Assembly (NCBI RefSeq): GCF_004322755.1
Contig: NZ_CP036401.1
Location: 1,302,001 to 1,366,000, forward strand
DNA length: 64,000 nucleotides
Direction of reading: 5' to 3'
Source of the DNA: Pseudoduganella albidiflava
Lineage (GTDB): Bacteria > Pseudomonadota > Gammaproteobacteria > Burkholderiales > Burkholderiaceae_D
Of the stretch, positions 24,713 through 32,755 are shown piece by piece. A program made the translations under genes and the position numbers. The stretch's first letter is position 1; every line of letters starts with the position of its first letter. The notes beneath the pieces were generated by a model. That model worked only from the letters and a program-made list of their open reading frames with translations. It did not search any database and was not told the DNA's origin.

Positions 24713-25444
24713 ATGGATGTTCAGCCACCGAAAATGCAGCCGGCCCCGTTGCCCACCGACCCGCACGTGCCGGAAACGGAGTTCGGCAAGTGGTTCCTGC
24801 GCACCGAGACGTGGACCGTGCACGTACTGGAGCGCGCGCTGGAGGACCTCGGCCGCCTGATGCCGGCCGGCCGCACGCGCTTCGATGTGGTTGCCGACGT
24901 CGGCTGCGGCTATGGCCGCTCGCTGCCGAAGCTGCACGCGCGCTTCGCGCCGAAGCGGCTGATCGGCATGGACATCGACCCCGAGATGATCGAGGCATCC
25001 GGCATGGAAGTGGCGGTGCATGGCATCCCGGCCGAATTCATCTGCTGTTCCAGTTCGAACATCGCCATGCCCGATGCGTCGGTGGACCTGCTGTTCTGCC
25101 ACCAGACCTTCCACCACCTGATCGACCAGGAACGGGCGATCGCCGAGTTCTTCCGCGTGCTCAAGCCGGGCGGCGTGCTGCTGTTCGCGGAATCGACGCG
25201 CCGCTATATCCATTCATGGATCATCCGGCTGCTGTTCCGCCATCCGATGGACGTGCAGAAGACCGCGCCGGAATACCTGGCGATGGTGCGCGGCGCCGGC
25301 TTCGATGTGCCGGACAGCGCCGTGTCGTATCCGTTCCTGTGGTGGAGCCGCGAGGACCTGGGCTTGCTGGAGCGCGTGTTCCGCATCAAGCCGCGCGCCG
25401 TGCGGGAGGAAACGCTGATCAACCTGGTGGCGCGCAAGCCGTGA
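24713..25444 (+). CDS. Class I SAM-dependent methyltransferase (type 11), possibly polyene-tailoring
   Basis: A 243-residue methyltransferase. SAM motif I is VVADVGCGYGRS (about residues 60-71), followed by IGMDIDPEMIE and LKPGGVLLFAE. It has no DNA-methylase DPPY motif. GAGGAAAA precedes the ATG. Aryl-polyene head groups are often methylated, and clusters usually carry a methyltransferase; none lies within the main operon here, so this gene 1.2 kb downstream is the nearest candidate. Alternative: an unrelated small-molecule methyltransferase. Confidence 0.8.
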   Translation: MDVQPPKMQPAPLPTDPHVPETEFGKWFLRTETWTVHVLERALEDLGRLMPAGRTRFDVVADVGCGYGRSLPKLHARFAPKRLIGMDIDPEMIEASGMEVAVHGIPAEFICCSSSNIAMPDASVDLLFCHQTFHHLIDQERAIAEFFRVLKPGGVLLFAESTRRYIHSWIIRLLFRHPMDVQKTAPEYLAMVRGAGFDVPDSAVSYPFLWWSREDLGLLERVFRIKPRAVREETLINLVARKP

Positions 25445-25462
25445 TCGTGCAAGCCGTGATTC

Positions 25463-25492
25463 ATGCCGGCCGCGCCACCGCGCGGCCGGCAT
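25463..25492. terminator. Bidirectional hairpin between convergent genes
   Basis: A perfect 13-bp stem ATGCCGGCCGCGC / GCGCGGCCGGCAT with loop CACC lies between the methyltransferase stop (25444) and the TonB-like stop (25498). There is no clear T run, but position and stem strength fit a shared terminator. Confidence 0.65.
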
Positions 25493-25497
25493 CCCCT

Positions 25498-26145
25498 TCA
25501 GTCTTCCAGGCTCCACACGTAGTCCATCCGCGTCCACGACTGCTGGGGGACGCCATCCACCGTGCCGGGCTGGAAGCGGCACAGCGACAGCCCCGCCTGG
25601 GCGGCGCGATCCAGGTCGCGCACGCCGCTTGATTTCTCCACCCTCGATTCGGCCACCCGGCCATCCGTACCGACCAGCAGTGCCAGCGTGACGGTGCCGG
25701 TGTCGCCGTTGCGCAGCGCGCTGCGCGGATACTCGGGCCGCGTGCAGGCTTTCGCATCGACCACCGCCGCCACCCGAACGGGCGCCCTGGGTGCGGGCTC
25801 CGCCGGCTGCTGCGCCACCGTGCCTGTCGACGCGGTGGCCGGCGGCGCCGGATCGCTGGCCGGGCGCGTCGCCATCGGCACCTGGTCCGCGGGCTGGAAT
25901 ACATCGTTCGGCAGGTCCGGCACGGCGATCGTGGTGGTCGGCGGCTGCACCGGATCGGGCATGGGTACTGGCGGCGGGGGTGGCGGCGGCGGCGTCTGGT
26001 CCACCGGGATCAGGTCGACGACGCCGGGCGGCGTACGGCCCACCAGCACGGTGGAATTCTGCAGGGCGACAAACCCGGCAAGCACGTGCAGCAGCACGAC
26101 GACGGCGATACCGGTGGGGTTCCTGCGTTGACTGACGAAGTTCAT
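25498..26145 (-). CDS. TonB-family energy transducer protein
   Basis: A 215-residue protein: short cytoplasmic N-terminus, one membrane helix (GIAVVVLLHVLAGFVAL), a proline-rich periplasmic spacer including an eight-Pro run, and a C-terminal TonB domain (YPRSALRNGDTGTVTLALLV, DLDRAAQAGLSLCRFQPG). It would pass inner-membrane energy to outer-membrane receptors. No exbB/exbD or receptor genes are nearby, so its partner is unknown. Two Cys in the domain (ACTRPEYP and LCRFQPG) may form a disulfide. Confidence 0.85.
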   Translation of the reverse strand: MNFVSQRRNPTGIAVVVLLHVLAGFVALQNSTVLVGRTPPGVVDLIPVDQTPPPPPPPPVPMPDPVQPPTTTIAVPDLPNDVFQPADQVPMATRPASDPAPPATASTGTVAQQPAEPAPRAPVRVAAVVDAKACTRPEYPRSALRNGDTGTVTLALLVGTDGRVAESRVEKSSGVRDLDRAAQAGLSLCRFQPGTVDGVPQQSWTRMDYVWSLED

Positions 26146-26298
26146 GCCATTCTCCTTGCCATGGTTGGTAGAGGTTTTTTGCTACGTGTTGGAAGTATAC
26201 TATTCCATGTCATAGCAAAAATGGAAGGGGTTAGCGAGTAATCGTGTGGAATGATATGCTTCTGTCCGTGAGAAGTTCATATTGCGTGGAGGTGGAAA

Positions 26299-26952
26299 GT
26301 GAAGCAGGCAAAGGAAGCGCGCATCCGCGTGATGCTGGCGGATGACCATCCGATCGTGATGACCGGATTCGCGATGTCGCTGGCGGGGCCGGACATCGAC
26401 GTGGTGGGCCAGGCGAGGAGCCCGGACGAGGTGCTCGAGCAGCATGCAAGCCTGCAGCCGGATGTGCTGGTGCTGGACATCCGCTTCGGCGAGGCATTGA
26501 CGGGACTGGATGTGGCGCGCGCCATCCTCGGGCGCCAGCCGGAGGCGCGCATCGTGTTCCTGACGCAGTTCGACCAGGACAGCCTGATCAAGGAGTGCTA
26601 CCGGATCGGCGCGCGCGCCTTCATCACCAAGGATTGCGACCCCGGGGAACTGGCCACGGCGGTGCGCCGCGCGCATGCGGGCGCGCTGTACTTCATGCCC
26701 CGCATCGCCGAGCGGCTCGCCAGCCTGTCGGTACAGGGCGACATGTCGCCGCAATCGGTGCTCGACGAGCGCGCGCTGGAAATCTTCACGCTGATGGCGG
26801 AAGGCCTGACCAATGCGGAAATCGCCGACCGGCTGTCGGTATCGTCGAAGACGATCAGCAACGCCAGCCAGGCGATCAAGGACAAGCTGGGTGTGAACCG
26901 CGCCGCCGACATCACGCGCCTGGCCGTGCGCTACGGCCTGCTGCAAGCCTGA
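26299..26952 (+). CDS. NarL/LuxR-family response regulator
   Basis: A 217-residue regulator: receiver domain with VMLADDHPIV, phospho-acceptor Asp60 in VLVLDIRF and Lys in FITKDCD; then a C-terminal LuxR-type helix-turn-helix (ALEIFTLMAEGLTNAEIADRLSVSS, VSSKTISNASQAIKDKLGV). Start is GTG 26299 after GGAGG. It overlaps the histidine-kinase gene by one base (TGATG), so the two form one system. Its target is unknown; the divergent TonB-like gene 153 nt away is the nearest candidate. Confidence 0.9.
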   Translation: MKQAKEARIRVMLADDHPIVMTGFAMSLAGPDIDVVGQARSPDEVLEQHASLQPDVLVLDIRFGEALTGLDVARAILGRQPEARIVFLTQFDQDSLIKECYRIGARAFITKDCDPGELATAVRRAHAGALYFMPRIAERLASLSVQGDMSPQSVLDERALEIFTLMAEGLTNAEIADRLSVSSKTISNASQAIKDKLGVNRAADITRLAVRYGLLQA

Positions 26953-28265
26953 TGCTGGCCTTCCTGCGCCGGCACTGGCGCCTCGGCTGGAACCTGCGCA
27001 CGCGGCTGCTGGCGATCACGCTGGCGCCGCTGGTGGCGCTGTGCCTGTCGCTGCTGTGGTTCAGCTACCAGTCGCGCCAGGACGAAGTGCGCGCCGAGCT
27101 GGCCGAGCGGGGCACGCTGCTGGCGCGGGTGCTGGCCGACAGCAGCGAGTACGCCGTGATCTCGGGCCAGTACGATGAACTGCGGCGCAGCGTGCGCGGC
27201 GTGCTGCAAACGGACACCGCCATCCGCGAAGTCGCCCTGTTCGATGCGCGGCGGCGTGAACTGGTGCGGCTGCGCGGCCGCGCCACGGGGGCGCCGGAAG
27301 GCCGCTACTACGAGGCGGCCGTCCTGAAGCGGCTGGTGTGGCTGAACATGCGGGCACCGGATGGCCGCGTGGTGTTCGGCGCCGCCAACGGTGCGCCGCG
27401 TCCCGCGTTTGAAACGGTCGGCTACGTGCAGGTGCGGATGACGCCGGACGCGATGCTGGCCCGCCAGGCGGCGCGCTTCCGCCTCGAACTGCTGGCCGCC
27501 GCGCTCGGCCTGGTGCTGTGCGGCGCGCTGGCCTGGCGCCTGTCGGAAGGTTTCGATACGTCGCTGCAGGCTTCCATGCAGGCGCTGCGCGACGCGGATG
27601 CCGAGAAGCGCCGGCTGCTGCGGCGGCTGAACACGGCGGTGGAACATGAGCGCCAGAGCATCGCGCTGGAAATCCATGACGAACTGAATGCCTCGCTGAT
27701 CGCCGTGCGCCTGGAATCGCAGCGCATTGCGTCGCTCGCGGGGCAGGCCGCACCGGCGGAGGTGGCGCAGGAGATCGCGCGCCGCGCCACCTCCGTGACG
27801 CAGCTGGCGCTGGGGCTGTACAACAATGGCAGGGCGCTGGTGCGGCGGCTGCGGCCCGAAGTGCTCGACATGCTGGGCCTGCGCGGAGCCGTCGAGGAAA
27901 TGGTGCGCCAGGTCGGCGACAGCCAGCCGGACTGCCGCTTCGATTGCCGCATCGAAGGCGACATGGCGGGCGTGGAGCCGGAGCTGGCAATTTCCGCCTA
28001 CCGCATCATCCAGGAAGCGCTGTCGAACATCGTCAAGCATGCGGGGGCGCGCCATGCAAGTGTCGCGCTGGCGCGGCATGGCGACGCGCTGGACATCGAG
28101 GTGCGCGACGATGGCGTGGGCCTGCCGGGGGTGCGCACCGACGGCATCGGCATCGCCGGCATGCGCGAGCGCGTGCACGCGGTGAGCGGCAGCTTCGCGA
28201 TCGGCAGCGGCGGCGAAGACGGCGGCGGCGGCACCCGCATTGCGATCCGCCTGCCACTCGGCTAG
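26952..28265 (+). CDS. NarX/UhpB-type sensor histidine kinase
   Basis: A 437-residue membrane kinase. A membrane helix near residues 15-35 (LLAITLAPLVALCLSLLWF) and another near 178-198 (LLAAALGLVLCGALAWRL) enclose a periplasmic sensor domain. The HisKA_3-type box is HERQSIALEIHDELNASL; the ATPase domain has SAYRIIQEALSNIVKHAGA and EVRDDGVGLPG. This domain plan pairs with LuxR-type regulators, as encoded immediately upstream. The ligand is not evident. Confidence 0.9.
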   Translation: MLAFLRRHWRLGWNLRTRLLAITLAPLVALCLSLLWFSYQSRQDEVRAELAERGTLLARVLADSSEYAVISGQYDELRRSVRGVLQTDTAIREVALFDARRRELVRLRGRATGAPEGRYYEAAVLKRLVWLNMRAPDGRVVFGAANGAPRPAFETVGYVQVRMTPDAMLARQAARFRLELLAAALGLVLCGALAWRLSEGFDTSLQASMQALRDADAEKRRLLRRLNTAVEHERQSIALEIHDELNASLIAVRLESQRIASLAGQAAPAEVAQEIARRATSVTQLALGLYNNGRALVRRLRPEVLDMLGLRGAVEEMVRQVGDSQPDCRFDCRIEGDMAGVEPELAISAYRIIQEALSNIVKHAGARHASVALARHGDALDIEVRDDGVGLPGVRTDGIGIAGMRERVHAVSGSFAIGSGGEDGGGGTRIAIRLPLG

Positions 28266-28356
28266 CCAGGCCCGGGCGCCGGCGTGTTCGCTGGCGTGTT
28301 GTTGTACAGGGCGATGTGCGGTATGTTGTCGGTTCGATCGATTCCCCTGCCTGCCC

Positions 28357-30270
28357 ATGAGCCAGACCACCCCCGCTGCCACGCAGCATGCCAGTCAGTT
28401 CGCGCTGCTCGGCCAACGCCGCTTCGCGCCATTCTTCTGGACCCAGTTCCTCGGCGCCTTCAACGACAACCTGTTCAAGACGGCGCTGATCGTCGTGCTC
28501 ACGTTCGACGCCGCCAGTTGGACGACCCTGTCGCCATCGATGGTGACGAACCTGATCCCCGGCCTGTTCATCCTGCCCTACGTGCTGTTCTCGGCCACTT
28601 CCGGCCAGATCGCCGAGAAGTTCGAGAAGTCGCGGCTGGTGCGCTTCGTCAAGTGGGCCGAGATCGTCATCATGGGCGTCGCCGCGCTGGGATGGATGAC
28701 GCACAGCCTGTGGCTGCTGGTGCTGGCGGTGTTCGCGATGGGCACGCACTCCACGCTGTTCGGCCCCGTCAAGTATTCGTACATGCCGCAACAGCTGAAA
28801 CCCGAGGAACTCACCGGCGGCAACGGCATGGTGGAAATGGGTACCTTCGTCGGCATCCTGCTCGGGCAGGTGTTCGGCGATGTGCTGGTGATGCATGCCG
28901 GCCTGGGCATCCCCGTGGTGGCCGCCGGCACAGTCGGCTTCGCGGTCCTGGGCCTGCTGGCCAGCTACCGGATTCCCGTCACGCCGGCACCGGCGCCGGA
29001 CCTGCACATTAACTGGAACCCGTTCGCGGAAACCGTGCGCAACCTGAAGTACTCGGCCGGCAACCGCACCGTGTTCCTGTCGATGCTGGGCAACTCGTGG
29101 TTCTGGTTCTACGGCGCGATGGTGCTGGCGCAGTTCCCGGTGTACGCGATGACGTACCTGAAGGGCGATCACAGCGTGTTCGTGCTGCTGCTCACGGTCT
29201 TCTCGCTGGGGATCGGCGCCGGCTCGCTGCTGTGCGAGAAGCTGTCCGGGCGCAAGGTGGAAATCGGCCTGGTGCCGTTCGGCTCGATCGGGCTGTCGCT
29301 GTTCGGCATCGACCTGTATTTCGCCAGCCAGGGCTATGCCGCGCCCGCGGCGCCGGTCGACGCGATCGCCATGCTGGCGCAGCCGGGCAGCTGGCGCATC
29401 GTGTTCGACGTGGTGATGATCGGCGTGTTCGGCGGCTTCTTCATCGTGCCGCTGTTCGCGCTGATCCAGCTGCGCTGCGATCCGAAGCACCTGTCGCGCA
29501 CGATCGCCGGCATGAACATCCTGAACGCGCTGTTCATGGTGGCCGCGGCCGGCGTGGCGATCCTGCTGCTGGGGCAGGGCCTGACGATCCCGGAACTGTT
29601 CCTGGCCACCGCCATCATGAACGGCATCGTGGCCGTCTACATCTTCTCGCTGGTGCCGGAGTTCCTGATGCGCTTCCTGGCCTGGCTGCTGATCCACACG
29701 GTGCACAAGGTGAAGGTGATCGAGCCTGGCCGCATTCCCGAGGAGGGCGCCGCGGTACTGGTCTGCAACCATGTCAGCTATGTGGATGCGGTCGTGATCA
29801 TGGCGGCCAGCCCGCGGCCGATCCGCTTCGTGATGGACCACCGTATCTTCAAGACCCCGATCCTGGGCTGGATCTTCCGCACCGGGAAGGCGATCCCCAT
29901 CGCGCCCGCCAAGGAAGACCCGTGGCTGCTGGAGAAATCCTACGTGGACATCGCCCGCGCGCTGCACGAGGGGGAACTGGTGTGCATCTTCCCCGAAGGG
30001 CGCCTGACGACGACCGGCGAGATCAACGAATTCAAGGGTGGCATCGCCAAGATCATCGAGCGTTCGCAGGTGCCGGTGATCCCGATGGCGCTGCGCGGGC
30101 TGTGGGGCCACCTGCTGTCGCGCAGCCAGGACAATGTGTTCGAGCGCGCCTTCCGCAAGGGCCTGCGTTCGCGCCTGGCGCTGGCGGTGGGCGTGCCGGT
30201 GGAGCCACATGCGGCCACGCCGGAGCGGCTGCAGGAGGAAGTGCTGGCGCTGCGCGGCGACTGGAAGTAG
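28357..30270 (+). CDS. MFS transporter fused to a PlsC acyltransferase (Aas/LplT-like without ligase)
   Basis: A 637-residue fusion. Residues 1 to about 430 form a major-facilitator domain of the lysophospholipid-transporter type (FLGAFNDNLFKTALIV; SATSGQIAEKFEKSRLVRF). Residues about 445-637 are a PlsC-type acyltransferase with HX4D in VCNHVSYVDAV and the FPEGRLTTTG motif. In E. coli, LplT and the acyltransferase-ligase Aas recycle lysophospholipids; here transporter and acyltransferase are one protein and the AMP-ligase domain is absent. The start ATG 28357 begins MSQTTPAAT with no strong ribosome site. Confidence 0.88.
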   Translation: MSQTTPAATQHASQFALLGQRRFAPFFWTQFLGAFNDNLFKTALIVVLTFDAASWTTLSPSMVTNLIPGLFILPYVLFSATSGQIAEKFEKSRLVRFVKWAEIVIMGVAALGWMTHSLWLLVLAVFAMGTHSTLFGPVKYSYMPQQLKPEELTGGNGMVEMGTFVGILLGQVFGDVLVMHAGLGIPVVAAGTVGFAVLGLLASYRIPVTPAPAPDLHINWNPFAETVRNLKYSAGNRTVFLSMLGNSWFWFYGAMVLAQFPVYAMTYLKGDHSVFVLLLTVFSLGIGAGSLLCEKLSGRKVEIGLVPFGSIGLSLFGIDLYFASQGYAAPAAPVDAIAMLAQPGSWRIVFDVVMIGVFGGFFIVPLFALIQLRCDPKHLSRTIAGMNILNALFMVAAAGVAILLLGQGLTIPELFLATAIMNGIVAVYIFSLVPEFLMRFLAWLLIHTVHKVKVIEPGRIPEEGAAVLVCNHVSYVDAVVIMAASPRPIRFVMDHRIFKTPILGWIFRTGKAIPIAPAKEDPWLLEKSYVDIARALHEGELVCIFPEGRLTTTGEINEFKGGIAKIIERSQVPVIPMALRGLWGHLLSRSQDNVFERAFRKGLRSRLALAVGVPVEPHAATPERLQEEVLALRGDWK

Positions 30271-30313
30271 GGAGTCAGCAAGGGATCAGGCAGGGGCGCC
30301 GGGGGCGCCCGTA

Positions 30314-30343
30314 CAACTCGTTACAAATAGATCACACGAGTTG
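30314..30343. repeat. Inverted repeat before the lipoprotein gene
   Basis: Arms CAACTCGT and ACGAGTTG are separated by 14 A/T-rich bases, 57 nt upstream of the start codon at 30400. It could be an operator or an mRNA leader hairpin. A GC-rich hairpin GGGCGCC / GGGCGCC just before it may end the preceding gene. Confidence 0.4.
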
Positions 30344-30399
30344 CTTATTCCTTTCTAAAATGTTGCCTCCGTTCCCCTGCACAGAAAAGAGATCACGCA

Positions 30400-31173
30400 A
30401 TGACCCGTACCTGGAAAGCCGCTTTGTCGGTAGCGACCCTGGCCCTGCTGGCCGCCTGCGGCGGTGACGACGACGATCCCGCGGGCACGTCCACCGGCGG
30501 CACCACGCCCACCGCCCGCGCGGTGCTGGTGACGCAGGACTTCAAGGTGGAAACCGGCGGCTGGACCGGCGAATCGAGCGACTACACCACCGAGACCGCG
30601 CCGGCCAATGTCGTCTTCGAACTGCGCGACATCAGCCAGTACGGCGCCGCCTACAAGGACACCAAGGCTTACTTCATCAGCGGCACCAACCGCAGCGACG
30701 ACCTGCTGCTGTACGTGAAGAAGCAGATCACCGGCCTGGCGGTGAATACCGAGTACACGTTCACGGTCCCGTCGATGAACCTGCTCAGTAACGCGCACTC
30801 CGGCTGCATGGGTGTCGGCGGCGCGCCGGGCGAATCGGTTTGGGTGATCGCGGCGGCTTCGCCGACCGAACCGAAACCGGTGACCACCAACGGCGACACC
30901 CGCCTGAACATCGACCACGGCAACCAGGCCGCGCCGGGCGCCGCCTCGATGATGCTGGGGAACATCGCCAACGGCCTGCCTTGTGACGGCAAGCAGACCT
31001 ACGCATCGAAACTGGTCACCAACAACACCGGCATCCGGGTGAAGACCGATGGCGAAGGCAAGGTCTGGGTGCTGCTCGGCATCGACTCCGGCTTCGAAGC
31101 GACCACCGGCATCTACCTGCAGAACGTCACGATGACGTTCGTGCCCTACGTGCCGCCGACCACGACGACCTGA
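30400..31173 (+). CDS. Lipoprotein of unknown function
   Basis: A 257-residue protein with lipobox LLAAC (Cys20) followed by an acidic GGDDDDD linker typical of surface or outer-membrane lipoproteins. The body is rich in Thr, Gly and beta-strand pattern (VETGGWTGESSDYT, NTEYTFTVPSMNLL, GIYLQNVTMTFVPYV) and may be a carbohydrate-binding-like beta-sandwich; two Cys (HSGCMGV, LPCDGKQ) could pair. I do not recognise the family. A clear terminator follows, so the gene appears monocistronic. Confidence 0.8.
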   Translation: MTRTWKAALSVATLALLAACGGDDDDPAGTSTGGTTPTARAVLVTQDFKVETGGWTGESSDYTTETAPANVVFELRDISQYGAAYKDTKAYFISGTNRSDDLLLYVKKQITGLAVNTEYTFTVPSMNLLSNAHSGCMGVGGAPGESVWVIAAASPTEPKPVTTNGDTRLNIDHGNQAAPGAASMMLGNIANGLPCDGKQTYASKLVTNNTGIRVKTDGEGKVWVLLGIDSGFEATTGIYLQNVTMTFVPYVPPTTTT

Positions 31174-31191
31174 TCCGGCCGTCTCTCCGAA

Positions 31192-31226
31192 AAGCCTCCC
31201 CGCCACCGGCCGGGAGGCTTTTTTTC
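31192..31226 (+). terminator. Intrinsic terminator after the lipoprotein gene
   Basis: Stem AAGCCTCCC / GGGAGGCTT with an 11-nt loop and a run of seven T. Confidence 0.88.
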
Positions 31227-31236
31227 GCCGTTACTG

Positions 31237-31420
31237 CTGAGCTGGTCTCAAAACAACACCGGGCAACACCGGGGACAGTCCCCGATTTTTGGCAAAATTC
31301 TCAGCCGCGGCGTTCGGCGGTATTAGCGCATCTTCGGCCGCATTCGCCGAAGATGCCGGAAAGCATCAACTGTTGAGTTGGTTGCAAAACAACACCAGTC
31401 ACTGTCCCGATTTCTGGCAA
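31237..31420. repeat. Pair of diverged direct repeats upstream of the efflux operon
   Basis: The segments 31237-31295 and 31373-31420 share TGAG(C/T)TGGT, CAAAACAACACC, then a GTCCC-GATTT(T/C)TGGCAA end; the second has lost part of the middle. The first contains CCGGGGACAGTCCCCG, a relative of the palindromic family seen at 1137. The rest of 31174-31543 holds a hairpin, a -35-like TTGACT at 31439 and the 18-bp palindrome at 31489. Confidence 0.6.
31328..31356. repeat. Perfect 11-bp stem hairpin between the two direct repeats
   Basis: GCATCTTCGGC and GCCGAAGATGC are separated by 7 nt. There is no T run, so it does not look like a terminator. Confidence 0.6.
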
Positions 31421-31488
31421 CGCTTGTTAGCGCTCCCTTTGACTCATGACTCTAAAGTCAGTTAATGCGTAGGATCCTAATTTGTATT

Positions 31489-31506
31489 AGAATGATCGTT
31501 CATTCT
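31489..31506. promoter_or_regulatory. 18-bp palindrome, candidate TetR operator of the efflux operon
   Basis: AGAATGATCGTTCATTCT is a perfect dyad (7-bp arms, TCGT centre) 37 nt before the first efflux gene. TAGAAT at 31488-31493 overlaps it and could be a -10 element. RND pumps of this type are often repressed by a TetR protein, and a TetR gene lies at 38239, one gene beyond the operon. Confidence 0.6.
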
Positions 31507-31543
31507 ACCGAGCACCCCCTCAAAATCAGAAGGTTCAGTCTTT

Positions 31544-32740
31544 ATGAACAACTCGCTCTCCCGCCCGCCGCTGCGTTCGGCCGGCATCCTTTTCCTCGCA
31601 TGCGCGGCGGCGCTGACCGCCGGCTGCGACTCCGACAAGCAGCAACAGGCCGGCGCGCCGGGCGGCAAGATGCCGCCGCCGCAGGTGTCCGTCTACACCG
31701 TCAAGGCCGAAGCGCTGCCGGTCATTACCGAACTGCCGGGCCGCACGTCCGCCTACCAGATCGCCGAAGTCCGCCCGCAGGTGGCCGGCATCGTGCAGAA
31801 GCGCCTGTTTACCGAAGGCGCCGACGTGAAGGCCGGCACCCAGCTGTACCAGATCGATCCGGCCACCTACCAGGCCACGTTCAGCGCCGCCAAGGCCGCG
31901 CTGGCACGCGCCGAGGCGAACCTGCTGACGGCCGGCCCGAAAGTGAAGCGCTACAAGGAGCTGGTGGAGATCGAAGGCGTGAGCCGCCAGGACTACGATG
32001 ACGCGGTGGCCGCCGAGGCGCAGGCACGCGCCGACGTGGAATCGGCGAAGGCGCAACTGCAAACGGCCCGCATCAATGTCGAATACACCAGGGTGCATGC
32101 GCCGATCTCGGGCCGCATCGGCCGTTCGAACGTGACTCCGGGCGCGCTGGTGACGGCCGGCCAGGAAACCGCGCTGACCACCGTGCAGCAGCTGGACCCG
32201 ATCTATGTCGACGTCACGCAATCGTCCGAAGACCTGCTGCGCCTGAAGAAATCGCTGGAAGGCGGCGGCGTGAAGAAGGCCGAGGGCAAGGTCACGCTGA
32301 AGCTGGCCGACGGTTCCACCTATGCGCAGGCGGGCAAGCTGCAGTTCGCCGACGTGGCGGTCGATCCGGGTACCGGCAACGTCACGCTGCGCGCGCTGTT
32401 CCCGAATCCGAAGCATGACCTGCTGCCCGGCATGTTCGTGCGCGCCATCGTCGAGAACGGCGTGAACGAGCAGGCCATCGCGGTGCCGCAGCAGGGCGTG
32501 ACGCGCAACCAGAAAGGCGAAGCCACCACGCTGGTGCTGAACCAGCAGGGCATCGTGGAGCAGCGCGTGATCGCCACCACCGGCACGCTGGGCGACAAGT
32601 GGCTGGTGAAATCCGGCCTGGCCGCCGGCGATCGCGTGATCGTCGAAGGCATCCAGAAGGTGAAGCCGGGCGCGCCCGCCGTCGTGGCACCGGCCGCGGC
32701 AAACACCGCCGCCGCCAAGCCGGCCGCCGCGGCCCACTAA
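31544..32740 (+). CDS. RND efflux periplasmic adaptor (MexA/AcrA family) lipoprotein
   Basis: A 398-residue membrane-fusion protein. The signal ends in lipobox LTAGC followed by DSDKQQQ. The lipoyl/hairpin part shows GRTSAYQIAEVRPQVAGIV, LFTEGADVKAG and the long helical hairpin around residues 100-165; then VHAPISGRIGRSNVTPGALV and the beta-barrel/membrane-proximal domains. It bridges pump and outer-membrane channel. AGAAGG precedes the ATG. First gene of a three-gene operon with 15-nt and 12-nt gaps. Confidence 0.93.
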   Translation: MNNSLSRPPLRSAGILFLACAAALTAGCDSDKQQQAGAPGGKMPPPQVSVYTVKAEALPVITELPGRTSAYQIAEVRPQVAGIVQKRLFTEGADVKAGTQLYQIDPATYQATFSAAKAALARAEANLLTAGPKVKRYKELVEIEGVSRQDYDDAVAAEAQARADVESAKAQLQTARINVEYTRVHAPISGRIGRSNVTPGALVTAGQETALTTVQQLDPIYVDVTQSSEDLLRLKKSLEGGGVKKAEGKVTLKLADGSTYAQAGKLQFADVAVDPGTGNVTLRALFPNPKHDLLPGMFVRAIVENGVNEQAIAVPQQGVTRNQKGEATTLVLNQQGIVEQRVIATTGTLGDKWLVKSGLAAGDRVIVEGIQKVKPGAPAVVAPAAANTAAAKPAAAAH

Positions 32741-32755
32741 GCAGGAGTCCATTTC

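Noticed and set aside
26181..26201. TTGCTA and TATACT as a promoter for the response-regulator gene
   Set aside because: Only 11 nt separate the two hexamers, too short for a sigma-70 promoter.
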